A DNA stretch of 64,000 nt from Urophycis tenuis (lineage: Eukaryota; Chordata; Actinopteri; Gadiformes; Phycidae): NCBI GenBank assembly GCA_036785325.1, contig JAXIVH010000024.1:2773340-2837339 (forward strand), read 5' to 3'. Of the stretch, positions 12,245-22,880 are shown in pieces. The first letter of the stretch is position 1. Each line of letters starts with the position of its first letter. The translations under genes and the position numbers were made by a program. A model generated the notes under the pieces. That model searched no databases and was not told where the DNA came from. It worked only from the letters and a program-made list of their open reading frames with translations.

Positions 12245-12785
12245 CATCTCATGAGGAACATAGGGTCGACTGAAGAGACCATGTCCATGACATAATGCCT
12301 TCTGCCTCTTGAGAATCAACCGGCCAGTTCGGAACCCAGGCCAGCTCCTCAGCACAACCTTCTTGTCCTTCATGTTGTACTGCTGGAATGTATGGTACAT
12401 GGCACAATGCCCTGCTGATCCCTTGACTGGGTGACCATTAGCATCAGGATTGTGTTTGTTTTCAACCACGACAAAAGGATTTCAAGCTGTTGTTTTGCTG
12501 CTGTAACATGCCTCAGCAAGTCGTCTTTTGTTGGGACTGAATTTATGTCTTGCTGGATCCCTCGCATTGCAGTTGTTTACTGGGCCCTTCGAGGACTCAT
12601 AAACCACCACATTGGGGACATGTTTCCATGAGAGCAGCATATCGGCATAGTCTATCAGGCTTTCCTCCCTGATGTCGAATTTCACTGACTAGACTTTCCC
12701 ACAGTGGCACATGAAGACTACCCAACCACCTTTCAAAAGGGAACATAACAAATGCAGAAGCTGGGGACATTAATGAGATAATCAA
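12245..12785 (-). pseudogene. Frameshifted relic of a multicopy, probably transposon-derived gene (C-terminal part)
   Basis: The minus strand has overlapping protein-like frames that hand over to each other. The frame near 12685-12590 reads DYADMLLSWKH and VVVYESSKG. The next carries RDPARHKFSPNKRRLAEA. The last holds SWLKTN, NGHPVKGSAGHCAMY and YNMKDKKVVLR. These motifs match my recollection of a large teleost family of repeated, transposase-like hypothetical proteins in which Asp-Tyr-Ala-Asp-hydrophobic-Ser-Trp-Lys and GHPVTGSA are conserved. At least two frameshifts and several stops show it is dead. It may be the end of the relic read from 15.56 kb downwards. The family name is uncertain. 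Confidence 0.5.
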
Positions 12786-12994
12786 AGGTCCCTTATATAT
12801 TTTACGAGTCTATGCATCTTATGCCCTCCAGGCAAGGCATTGCATTTGGCACTGTTAACAGCCATTACTACTTAACTACTTAATGCTGACTACTGGAAGT
12901 CTATAGCCTCCTGAGTGGTATTGTACACAATTGCAAGTCACATTGAATAAAAGGTCATTTGGTCCAATGCTAAATTAACTCAAAAGGTACAGGG

Positions 12995-13155
12995 GGCATT
13001 TAGCAGACGCTTTTGTCTTAAGCGACTTACAATCAGTACATTTGTGGGCTTCGACATGTGGACATTTGGGGGAAGGGGATCAAGGGGATCGAACCGTCGA
13101 CCCTATGGTTAGTGGTCGACATGCTCTGTCCACTCGCTCTACCCACTGAGCTACT
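12995..13155 (-). mobile_element. tRNA-derived SINE
   Basis: On the minus strand a tRNA-like head has an A box TAGCTCAGTGG (complement of 13143-13153) and a B box GGTTCGATCCC (complement of 13085-13095), the internal RNA polymerase III promoter layout. The tail reads TGTAAGTCGCTTAAGACAAA then AGCGTCTGCTAAATG, the widely repeated teleost SINE 3' end. The copy is fairly well preserved. It lies inside the minus-strand protein relic and so inserted after or during its decay. Confidence 0.8.
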
Positions 13156-13159
13156 GCCA

Positions 13160-13430
13160 ACTCTACTACTGAGCAACTCAAAGCACTTTATATTTATTGG
13201 CTGATATTCACCCATTCATACATACATACATTTGTACAGTGATGGTGGTGCCAACCATGCAAGTAAACAGCCAGCTTGTTGGGAGCAGTTAGGGTTAGGT
13301 GTCTTGTTATGGGACACCTCACTTATCTTGGAAGAAGTAGCCAGCAACCTACTAGTTGCCCAACAACCGACTGTACCTCCTAAGCCACTACTGACTAATA
13401 AGTCAGCTAAATGTAAATGCAGATGAATGA
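13160..13430 (-). repeat. Older SINE-like fragments
   Basis: CAAAGCACTTTATATTTATTGG near 13180 and a CATACATACATA run resemble the end of another teleost SINE. GGAGCAGTTAGGGTTAGGTG and GGGACACCTCACTTATCTTG around 13285-13332 resemble a second minus-oriented SINE body. GTCAGCTAAATGTAAATG near 13403 looks like a plus-oriented tail. The pieces are diverged and their order suggests several overlapping insertions. Confidence 0.45.
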
Positions 13431-13878
13431 TCTTGTATTTTCTCCTGCTAAATAATGGTTTGTGATGACGTTTATCTCACAATCCAAGCAATGTAGCTTT
13501 TGTGAAAATGTTATTATAAATTTAAATGTTATTATTGTTAACGCATGGATTGTGTTGACGTTGTCTTTTTAAAATGAATTGATTGAACACTCACAAATAG
13601 ACAAAGATGGATGCACATAACAATGTAGTCATCAAAACTATGTACTCCATCTTTGCACTCGTGATACCTGTCAAAGCTGCCACAACGGCTGCTGCATCTA
13701 CAATAAGTAGACATCTAACACAGGAAAAGAGGCAGATCTGTCTCATCATCATTACTGAAGTAATGCCATGTGAGTGACCATGCTGAATAGCTAGGTATTA
13801 ATAGTTAAACTCAACCTAAAAAAAATCACTACAGATAATAAACCATTCTACTCAACGAAAAGGGTTGCAAATGATCCA

Positions 13879-13907
13879 CCCCCCCCCCCCCCCCCCCCCC
13901 CCCCCCC
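13879..13907. repeat. 29-C homopolymer
   Basis: Uninterrupted run of 29 C, a poly-G on the minus strand. It is the fourth mononucleotide G/C run of 26 or more bases in the first 14 kb. Confidence 0.95.
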
Positions 13908-14408
13908 ATGCGACAAATATGAGTCAACAAGATTAAATGCCACACACCTTGTACAGTACCAGAAGAAAACATGATGACCTTTGCTGTATGGACAATGGCA
14001 ATGGGCTCAGATATATAGGAACAGAATGTGTCGTATGGTATCAGGTGCCTGGGCGAATGTTCTATTCTCATTGCAGCACAAACAACCCGAGGCAAAACAG
14101 CTGGGAAATGTGTAGTCATCCCTATGTACGACACAAGTCGAACAGGCAAATTGCCTTCAGGTGGATGTAGAACATCAGATGGTTGCTCATCATCATAAGA
14201 GTCATGATCAACGGCGTGGGTGTCAAATTCATTCTTTTCAGTCGTCTTAACCTCAATTGTTTGGGATGCATTTAAAACAAATGCCGTTTTGCTATCCTTA
14301 TGTAGTCAGGAAGATGCAAGTTTGGAAAAGGCACAGTGCCAGGTGTTTAATATGTTGTCGTGGTGGAGTATCACTCTGCCCAAACAAGAACTGAATGGGG
14401 TTGAAAGA

Positions 14409-14411
<3 letters not shown>

Positions 14412-14461
<50 letters not shown>
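14412..14461. repeat. (AT)25 microsatellite
   Basis: Fifty bases of pure AT. It sits inside the minus-strand relic frame and keeps that frame open because ATA/TAT codons contain no stop. Confidence 0.95.
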
Positions 14462-14465
<4 letters not shown>

Positions 14466-15222
14466 TTGTGATGATTCTTTTCCAGCACAAACATCTTTAC
14501 ATAGAGGGGACAAGGAACCCTGTCTCTCACATCCATTTGTGATGTAGGTATGTTGCCATTGTACCCTCACCAAACCATTGGTGCCCCGCCAGAGGCACAG
14601 CACACCAAGAAGTTTTTCAATCCGTCAGCCAGGGAGGTATCACCGCTGTCCATCGAAAGGGTTCCCTTGTCTTGCCAGACTTGTGTCAGCTGGTGTGAAG
14701 TTTGTCTCCACAGCATGCTGGTAGGCAGAGTGCACGTTGGCTTATGGTCATCGTAAGGCTAACAACAACGCTGCGTCTAACCTTGCTAATGATAAGCAGC
14801 TGCAATAAATCTATTTTTTGTAATTATACTTATTTCTGTAATAACATATGTAGAACTGTAGGTGCACTAAGATGCGATAACCTACTTGCTGCTTCTGCTG
14901 TGCTATTTCTCCAATGACATCTGCGTTTGTAATTAACTTTGACTTAGTCGGAGCTAATATCTTGGATCAAATCTTCATGGCCTCCAGCTGGACTGAGGGC
15001 TGTACTATGTTCTATGTACTATGATTCTGTATAGTATTGTCCCACTCCTCCATCAGCCCATTGTGGACCTAACGGTTTCACCGGATGCTCACGCCACACA
15101 CCGCGGTCTACGGGCCGCAGCCAGACCCTTCTCAAACAACACATCCAACATTCCCCCCTGGTTTCAGTGGCGTTGTGCTTCTGCACATAATCCCACTAAG
15201 CACTGTTCGGTGGCATCATTTT

Positions 15223-15564
15223 TCATGACATCATCCTAACTGCTAGACGGTGTAGCCTGCTGATGTATTCACTCCATGGTCTTGCTGTACAGCCGAAGTT
15301 ACCCGGTCCCATATATTTAAGATTTGTTCTGGCTGCTGGAACTGAAGGCGTCTCAATCCATTTGCATCTCAGCTGGGTTTCATTACGCTGCAATGTGGAT
15401 TTAATATATTGAATACACGTCGGGTTTATTGCCAATGATCCACGTCCTCCTCTCTTGAGATTTGTGGTGTATGCGCTTGTTCCAGGCCTCTCTGCCTGTC
15501 TCTGTTGTAACGTGTATTTCCACTGCTGTCTGCCACTGGGTGTCTCCATCTCATTGTTACCCAC
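15223..15564 (-). pseudogene. Minus-strand open frame, probable upstream piece of the same relic
   Basis: An open frame of 113 codons begins at an ATG (15564) and carries WIETPSVPAARTNLKYMGPG and TARPWSEYISRLHRL, a plausible folded-protein composition. Beyond its stop, protein-like sequence continues in a shifted frame to about 15060 (CLVGLCAEAQRH). The region from 15060 to 14765 is AT-rich and reads as an intron or eroded DNA. No homology is recognised. It is grouped with the 13.83-14.76 kb frame only on strand, spacing and composition. Confidence 0.35.
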
Positions 15565-15578
15565 ATGATTTTACCCTA

Positions 15579-15580
<2 letters not shown>

Positions 15581-15635
<55 letters not shown>
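15581..15635. repeat. (TG)21-(AG)n compound microsatellite
   Basis: TG repeat to 15622 followed directly by a short GA repeat. It lies just upstream, on the minus strand, of the open frame starting at 15564. Confidence 0.95.
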
Positions 15636-15639
15636 TTAT

Positions 15640-17104
15640 GCTCCAACATAGACCTGAGACTTTGAAGCAAGCTGCACAAATTACAGCCATAATGCATTTG
15701 AGCTCTTTGCGCTTGTTTGCCTTTAAAAAAAAATAAAATTATTCTTGTTTGGGTTGCACTACACATTCAAAAGCATGGCATATTAAGTAGTCTACTATTC
15801 ATTAAGGAAGGTAATCCATGATTTTGATTTTTAAACATTCAGCTTGCTATTGCTTCCGCACTTGTCTGCTTGCTGCCCAAAGCTCTCTACAGCACGCTGG
15901 TGAGTTCATACTGTATTTATATGATACTATATTGATGATGAAATATATGCTTATCTTGGATTCATGTGGTCTTATTGGCTGTCGTCTTTGTCTCTCTCAC
16001 TTACACTCTCCAGTAATACCTCTCCAGTTATTCTCCCTTCATCATTCACCCTTCCAGAAGACTCATCTATAATCCACACAATAATATTAACTTGGTCAGA
16101 TAAAAGCCCCTCTCCCCCCACAGGGCTTTAATTTGGCTAAACTTCCAGCCGGCCAGAGGAGTTATCGTGCTATAACCTCTAATGAACCATATGCCATGCA
16201 TTTTATTTTCACTGAGCTAATCAAGTGGGAGGTGGTGAATTTTCAAAATCAAAAGTAAGAAGTTGAGTATCTGTGATATTGACTCATAAAGTCAATAAAT
16301 GAACCATGGTAACACCATATTTATAAACTATAAAGCCTTACAGTTTTACTTACAGATCACAGATTTTGCCCTTTCAATGCCGCCCTGGGGCACAGTTGTC
16401 TGTACTTATTGATGAGCAATTGTCCTTTTTTTGTCATCCACTACTCTTATCCTCCATCTCCTTATTGCTTGTTCTGAGTCGTGATCCATCGGTCTGCTTC
16501 TCTGCTCCCTCTGAGTTCAGTGTCTTGATGGCTTGGCACAGCGTCACTTTGTCCTCTCTTCAATCCCCCTCTCCTTCCTGCTGTCCTTCAACCCAGGCCT
16601 CCAGTCGATGTCTTGTGATTTCCCTGCTGCTATACCTCTCTCTCTCTCTCTCTAACCTCCTCAACCTCTCTCTACCTCCACCTCTTGCATCACTCTTCCC
16701 TGCTGGTGTCCACACTTCCCAATCCCTTCACCCCTCTTGCTGCCCTGCTAGACTGGGCGCGTGAGTGCCCCGTAGCCTTGGGTGGAGCCGCTTGGAAAGG
16801 TTCCCACTGTAACCATTGAGGGCTGCTACATTGAGCACGTCTAACGTGCAGCAAAGTGCTAAAAGAGACAATATAATATTTTGTACGCATCCCTCTATGG
16901 AAAACTGTTTTCGAAGAAAATACTGTATGTTTGTAGCTCAAATAATAATATTGATGTACATATTTCGTACATATTTGCAAGGGGGAAAAATGCCCCTGCA
17001 ATTTACTAGTACTCATATTTAGCATTCCTGCATAGAATTGCATTGTGGTGGGGGTGGGTCATCCCACTGTAGGGATAATGATGCACAACGATGCAATACA
17101 ATGG
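15640..17104. other. No gene seen; pyrimidine-rich part at 16.43-16.74 kb
   Basis: The 132-codon + frame at 16366-16764 follows a C+T-rich stretch with a short CT repeat (about 16637-16653) and is compositional. No splice sites flank it convincingly. Confidence 0.6.
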
Positions 17105-17175
17105 AATAACTGAGAGACAAGATAAGAAAACCCTTTATTTGTCCCACAGACGAGGAAATTCACAGTATTTACACT
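17105..17175 (-). mobile_element. LINE 3' end fragment
   Basis: On the minus strand the segment reads GAATTTCCTCGTCTGTGGGA then CAAATAAAGGGTTTTCTTATCTTGTC. This is the form of a teleost LINE 3' terminus (...GGGATAAATAAAG... followed by a TTATC-type tail) with an AATAAA signal. Only the last 70 bases or so are present, consistent with a severely 5'-truncated copy. Confidence 0.6.
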
Positions 17176-17638
17176 CTACTGTAGTTATGCTGAACCCCCA
17201 CAAAACTACAACCTGGTGTCCCTCCTGCACGCCTTACTTCCTGGACGAGGTACGTTGGATGGTTGAGGTGGAGAAACAGAGCGGGCTGTATGACCCCAGA
17301 CAGTGGTTTGTATGAGGACAACTTGAAGAGACAACAAGAGCTTCAGGCGAGTTGGATTGGAAGTTCACCAATGACAACATTGGCCTGTTAAATGACCAAC
17401 CATGTACAGACTGCACGAGCCACTTGATCCACGCGTGATTGTTTAACACAACGATGGAAAACCATATATAGCTGAGCACCCTTTGATGTTTGTTCTATAT
17501 TCTCCTATAGGCTCCTCTTGCGACACTGCAATGTCTCGGCTGGAGCAGGTCGTGGGGAAATGCAACGTGAGGAGATACAACGCGACCCTTTCATGATCAG
17601 TGTCGCTGCCGGGTTAGTCTGAACATCATCCCTTATTT

Positions 17639-17677
17639 CTTCTCTCTCTCTCTCTCTCTCTTTCTCCTTACCTTCTC

Positions 17678-17733
<56 letters not shown>
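17639..17733. repeat. (CT)n and (TA)26 microsatellites
   Basis: A CT repeat (17639-17661), a pyrimidine-rich spacer of about 20 bases, then about 52 bases of pure TA. The minus-strand frame ending in Ile-Tyr repeats is an artefact. Confidence 0.95.
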
Positions 17734-17736
<3 letters not shown>

Positions 17737-18035
17737 ACAGCTTTTCCTGGACCTTTTCTTCTGTCTGTGTCTCTCACCCTGCTTTGAAAAACTTCTAAGG
17801 GAGAAGTCTTTGATTCTGTCCTATTCTCTGTAACAGAGTTCCCCCTCCCAACATATTCCATGCATATTTCACTTCAGTATCCTCTGCCATTTTTATTTTC
17901 TACTGCTGCTGCCCCTTCCTCAGCAATTTGCCAATTTCTGATTGCAAAAATATCTATTATTAAGCCGACATGGCCTACTGCTCAGGCACAAAGGTGTATA
18001 GGGAAGTATTAATGACAAAGAACAACAACTTGAAG

Positions 18036-18235
18036 TGTGCAACGGCAGAGCACTGGGCTAAATTGTGGCTAAAGCAAAGGTGTTTGACTCCCAGCCAAAT
18101 AGTGGGGTTCAGTCCCTCAATACTCTTGCGTGCACACCAGAGAGAGCTTCTTACTTTCTCCTTAATGACTTGCATTTATACGTTCACCACCAGTCACCTC
18201 GGGTAACTGCTTTGTTCTTGTATTAGAAGTAAACC
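18036..18235 (+). mobile_element. Decayed tRNA-derived SINE
   Basis: GGCAGAGCACTGGGCTAAA begins a tRNA-like head with a degenerate B box (GGGGTTCAGTCCC near 18102-18114). A body with TTAATGACTTGCATTTATA and TCACCTCGGGTAACTGC follows, the spacing and order of the SINEs seen elsewhere in the window. It is diverged, so an older insertion. Confidence 0.55.
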
Positions 18236-18289
18236 TATATTACAATAAAGCCTTCAATTCCTAACCATCCCTTTGATATCTTTGCAAGG

Positions 18290-18785
18290 CGAACCTGTGT
18301 CGCTTCTCATTCCCTCCTCTCCTTTCTTCCTTCTCTTGTGTTTCGAGTTCTCCCCTTTCCTCTCCTCTCTCACTTCTCCTTAACCCCTCTCTCTTGCTTT
18401 CCCCACTCCCCTCTGTCTTTCCTCTAACTCTTCATGCCTCTTGTTTAATCTCTCGTCTTCGCTCTTTCACTCCCTCTCCGTCTCCCACCCCACCTCCTCC
18501 CCCTCTCAGCGGTGAGTGGAGCGTTAATAATTGAAGCGGGTTCTAATCTGAAGCTGTAAATAGTTAATCAGGTGAGGAGCTAGGTGACACCTACTGCCCT
18601 CTCCCTCCAGCCCCTCTCCTCTGCACCTCCTCGCTGTGATGTGCTCGACCTCCTCCGGCCTTCTTTCCTGTCTGTTCTTCCTCTCCATGCCTCCTCTTCC
18701 TTCCTCCCTTCCTCCCCTCCCTCCCCTTGCTCTCTTTCCACTATTCCTCTGCTCTTTCCTTCTCATCTTCCTTCCTCTGCATGCC
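18290..18785. repeat. Pyrimidine-rich low-complexity block
   Basis: About 500 bases dominated by C and T on the + strand (TCCTCTCC, CCTTCC and similar), broken by a short mixed stretch at 18515-18590. It is not a clean tandem repeat. The Ser/Pro/Leu- and Arg/Glu-rich frames here are compositional. Confidence 0.7.
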
Positions 18786-21700
18786 AGTAGCTGGATTTAC
18801 TTTATTTAATCAGTCGGACTGTCCTGTCTCCATTTGTCTTTGTCAATGCGGTGTTCTCCACGCCAATCTTCGCCTGTTCGCTCTCTCCCTCAGTCTTTGT
18901 ATGTCTGTTAGTCATGGTGCTCTGTCTGTCTGTCACAGTCAGTCTTTCTGTCAGTCTAGTCCTGTATCGTTTGGCGAGATGTTCCTTTAATTCTCTGGCA
19001 ATGTGTTCCTCCTGTTAATCGTGTCCACTTGCAAAACTCATTCTATCAATCTGTACTGTTTTCGTTCTCTAGCCTAGATTTTTTTATCACAATGAAGGTG
19101 GATCAATGGAGCAATGGAGAAGGATGGCAATGAGACAGCCAAAGACTGCTCAATGTCAAGGAAATTGTTCCTCGGAGATTTTGCTTATTTCATCCATAAA
19201 CAATGTTGAAGTCGATTTGCTGTATTAAGGCAAACATGTTAGCGGTGCAAAGGTCCCAACTCCTCATATGGGATCGGCGACATAAAGGGACATTTTAGCA
19301 GACACTTTTTTGTCCAACGTGATGCTAAATAATGAGGTATTGCTGTAGATTCATCGAGGGTGTGGAAAGCACTGCATGGATCTCAAAAGCAAGCACAGAT
19401 ATATGCGCTGGTTAAATTCTACATCATTTAATTCATTCTTTTGGCAGGGGCGACATAACTATTGTATGATCAGGGTTGTGATTCTTCAGCAATGGTGTTT
19501 TCTGACCCACCTACATTATTGTAACAATAAAAAAATAGAATACAAATGTTTGTAGTCGGCACTTGAGCCTGAATTTGATCATATTGTGCTAGTTTGCTTT
19601 TGGACACACACCTAAATGTTTAGGTGTTTTCAGTCTCCAGCCCTCATTATCACCCGTGAAACAAGAGATCTTGAGCTACGCGTGTTTGATGACAAGATCA
19701 GTCCCAGGCTGAGTTAACAGTTAGAAGTTTACAGCACCTGGAGCTGCTCTACATTTTGTGAGTGAATATCAGAATATCTTGTGAGTCAAACGATGCTTTG
19801 CTTCTGTGTTTATGTAGTTTGTGTTGTTTCCAAATGGAATGACTCTTGATTATTCAGTAAGTAAAAGTTCATGTTGAAAGTACATATTTAATATTTTCTG
19901 GGTCAGTATCTAGCTCAAAGTGCTGAGGACAAACCAGTCTTGGTGATCAAATCATCGTAGCTCTCATGGCTTCACTAAATCTAAAATGCCAGAATCACTT
20001 TGTTGTGCCCATTCTGGCTAAGAGCAGCAAGTGGAAGCGAGCCTGTTATTACTGTAAACAACCAACAACTAAGCACTTCTATGGGCATTCACTTTAGTTG
20101 GTACACAAACAATGTCAATGCACACGTGATCTGCATTGATTCCATTGATGGAAAAGGTTTTAACAAAGCCAGAGATGGTTATAATGGTTCGATCGCCCAG
20201 ACCATTGTAGTCTTTAAATTCTGAATCGATGTATCTTAGGAGCAATGTTTTCAACCTTGGCTAGTCAAACAAAAAGCGACTCAATTGTTGTGTACCAAAA
20301 AACAGAAGCAAATCAGCAGTTTTTTCTATTCAACTTTGTCAAATGATTACAATGGCGAAGGAAGAATGTGGTAACTGAACTTTGTGAGCAAAAAGACGAA
20401 TGGGGTTGAAAACTCAGCTGTACTCGAGATAAAGGTCTGCTGTCAAATGTATAAATGAGGTAGGAAGGGCAAACACTCCCCTATAATAAATCATTACATA
20501 TTTTTGCAAATATGTTTGTCAATCTGTTTTGGATGTTTATGGCATTATTGTCCATTTCTTTTCTATTGGGAAATTGCACCTGAAATATTTTCCCATTTAT
20601 TGTACCATAAATGAGTCATAGTCATAGAGCCATGGCCATGAATGTTAGAATTCAGGAAATGCTATTTAGGTTGTTTAACATTTGAGGTTGGCCTTCTTTC
20701 AAAACATGCCATGATGGGTTGTAAGAGATTGAACCGATCACATCCCTGAGGATTTATTGTCCTTGTCTTGTAAGAATTGTTTGGAGGTGAAGTTATTGTT
20801 CACCCTTAAAGGGAGGCCGTCACACTCGACTATGTTATAATGTCGGTGAGTACTGCCTTATATGCATGTTTAAAAAAAAATTGTACCCTGCAACATATCT
20901 TCTTTGCAGCTAAATAATCTCAATTGGTGGTACTCTACTTTGTGAATATGTACCACATGTGTTAAAAAGATGTCTTAAGTCGCTAAATCTACTAATTCAC
21001 ACGCTTAGCTCAACCCTATTTAATGTAAAGGCACATTGGACTAAAGAGTATAATTCAGAAACATTGGAATGTGCAATTTTGAGCTGTAGCCTTATTCTCT
21101 GAAGCATGCGGTCTCCTTAATTTAGTGAAGGACCAAAGTGTCTAAATTTATTTCCACTCTTCCTTGTCAGTGTGATTTACAAATGTTATTTAGTGTATTA
21201 AAACCTGTTAATCAAAATGTGTGTGCCACGGGCAGCACACTTTGTTTTAGAATACAACTGAAAGAGCTATAACCCTATTAAGAATACTCTTTTGACGATA
21301 ACCTTGTGACCCCGAGTGCCAGAAAACCTACAATCTATTGAAGAAGCCCTGCAGTCCATTGGGAGACCATTAATCAAATAGTAGGCATCTGCTCTAGGAT
21401 CTGGATGTGTGGTCCGATAGAGCAAGCTTAGGGTGTGATATAGTGAATGTGTGGTTTGATATAGACTTTTAGTCCTACAGAAGGTCTCCAGTCTAACTGG
21501 GAGCCTATGATCCAATGGACCTTGGTCCACAATGAAGGAGGCATGCGCTCTGTTTGATAGACTGCTCTCTTGGCCAGGGGCAAGGAAGCCATAAAGGTTT
21601 CATATGTTATTTCCTGTCTTGACTGAATCAACATCCCAGTGGAATAAGATACCATAATACGAAGCTGTTGCCCTGCAGGAGGGCTTGGAATGAAGGACGA

Positions 21701-22557
21701 CGGAAGCAAGGAGGAGGAAGGGAATGTTTGAGAGAAGAGCCGATTGAAAAAGAGAGGGATGGAATGAAAGGAGCGAGCAAAGGGGGGAAATTGTGGTACA
21801 TTTTTACAGCCACTCTGTGGAGGTGTTGTGGGCCAATTTACTCTGAACTTCAACTCAATTAAACGAAGTAAATTGGATGGTAGACGTCCATTAAATAAAC
21901 GGCTGAGTGTTCTCTACATGGTCGTAGCCAGCTCTCTGTAGGTGCTAACTGCTGAAACTAGCACAACTATTGCACATCGGCACACGTTCATGCATGACGT
22001 GCCCATTTTTAAAAGGACACACACTGGTGATGATCATCTTCATTCAACACAGCTGTGTGCAGGATTTAGAGCTCTTGTCTGCCTGTTTACTGTGGGATGT
22101 TGTATTGAGGCTTACAGCAGGTCTGATTATACTAGGCTCCTCTAGGTGGAGCTGTCACACCAGGGGAGTTGTGGTTGTGCTGCATTCTGTTACGCAAACA
22201 TCAACCTTCTCTCGCTGGCTCACTCAGTCACTTTCTTGCCTGACAAGATGAGTCCAAGATTTGCAGTTTGATTTTCATTCATGCTTTTCTTTTGCATTTC
22301 CAAACCTTGAATGCAACCCTGATGCCTCCGGTGTGGGGCCTCGCTAACTGAGGGCTTCACAAACGGACAACGCATGCATAATGACGAGTACCATGTGTTT
22401 AACGAGGCTACTATCTGTAGTGAGTATAAAATGCGATTTATCCATCTTCAGCTCCGATTGTGGGCAATGGAGACAATGAAGTTGGCACCCAGATGGCTCT
22501 GGAGAAGTCTTTCTGTCGAGCTGATAATGGCTTGGCCACAGTTCAATCCTCTAAGAT
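18786..22557. other. No gene seen; decayed SINE tail and 20-bp repeat
   Basis: Mostly unique AT-rich sequence. At about 19285-19320, ACATTTTAGCAGACACTTTT is a minus-oriented SINE tail relic. At about 21325-21530 a decayed repeat of period about 20 is visible (GGTCCGATAGAGC, GGTTTGATATAGAC, AGTCCTACAGAAGG, AGTCTAACTGGGAG, GATCCAATGGACC). No exon-like frame has convincing splice sites. Confidence 0.55.
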
Positions 22558-22581
22558 GGGGTGGGGGGGGTGGGGAGGGGG
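22558..22581 (+). other. G-quadruplex motif
   Basis: Four G tracts of at least four bases (22558-22561, 22563-22570, 22572-22575, 22577-22581) are separated by single T or A bases, which satisfies the usual G-quadruplex pattern with very short loops. Confidence 0.8.
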
Positions 22582-22839
22582 TTCCAAAGGGTGTCTCAAA
22601 GAGTCTCTTTTCATGTAAGATATGAGACCACAGAATAGTTACATCTAATGGTTAACAAAACGATGTATAGGGTTCAAAAGGAAACAATGTTTGGTACTTT
22701 TCAGGGAAGATACTGGGAAATTAATTTATACAGAAATGTCATTTGATATATGCTCTCAATATTATCAATTGTGTGATCCATTCATGGACACAAAAATGGG
22801 CTTCCTGACATAACCCGTTTGAAATGTGATTCTACATCT

Positions 22840-22880
22840 AGTCTTTTGTATCCCAAAGCGACTTGCAAGTAATACAGAGA
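22840..22880 (-). mobile_element. SINE tail relic
   Basis: CTTTTGTATCCCAAAGCGAC and TTGCAAGTAA match the minus-oriented teleost SINE tail (AGACGCTTTTATCCAAAGCGACTTACA type). No head is recognisable to the right. Confidence 0.5.

Larger units (their letters stand above)
13829..14758 (-). pseudogene. Long minus-strand reading frame broken by two TGA codons
   Basis: Reading from 14758 down to 13829, one frame stays open for about 310 codons except for TGA at 14567-14569 and at 14306-14308. It includes SLADGLKNFLVCCASGGAP, MDVRDRVPCPLYVKMFVLEK, DNILNTWHCAFSKLASS, then an acidic patch (DHDSYDDE) and PVRLVSYIGMTTHFPAVLP. An (AT)n repeat at 14412-14461 adds an Ile-Tyr string without breaking the frame, and a 29-C run at 13879-13907 reads as Gly. 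Amino-acid composition is that of a folded protein, not of random DNA. I do not recognise the family. Position and strand suggest it is the upstream part of the relic at 12.2-12.8 kb. One of the stops could mark an intron edge instead. Confidence 0.5.

Noticed and set aside
13085..13155. Possible tRNA gene on the minus strand
   Set aside because: A and B boxes are present but no foldable acceptor stem, and the SINE tail follows directly, so it is a SINE head.
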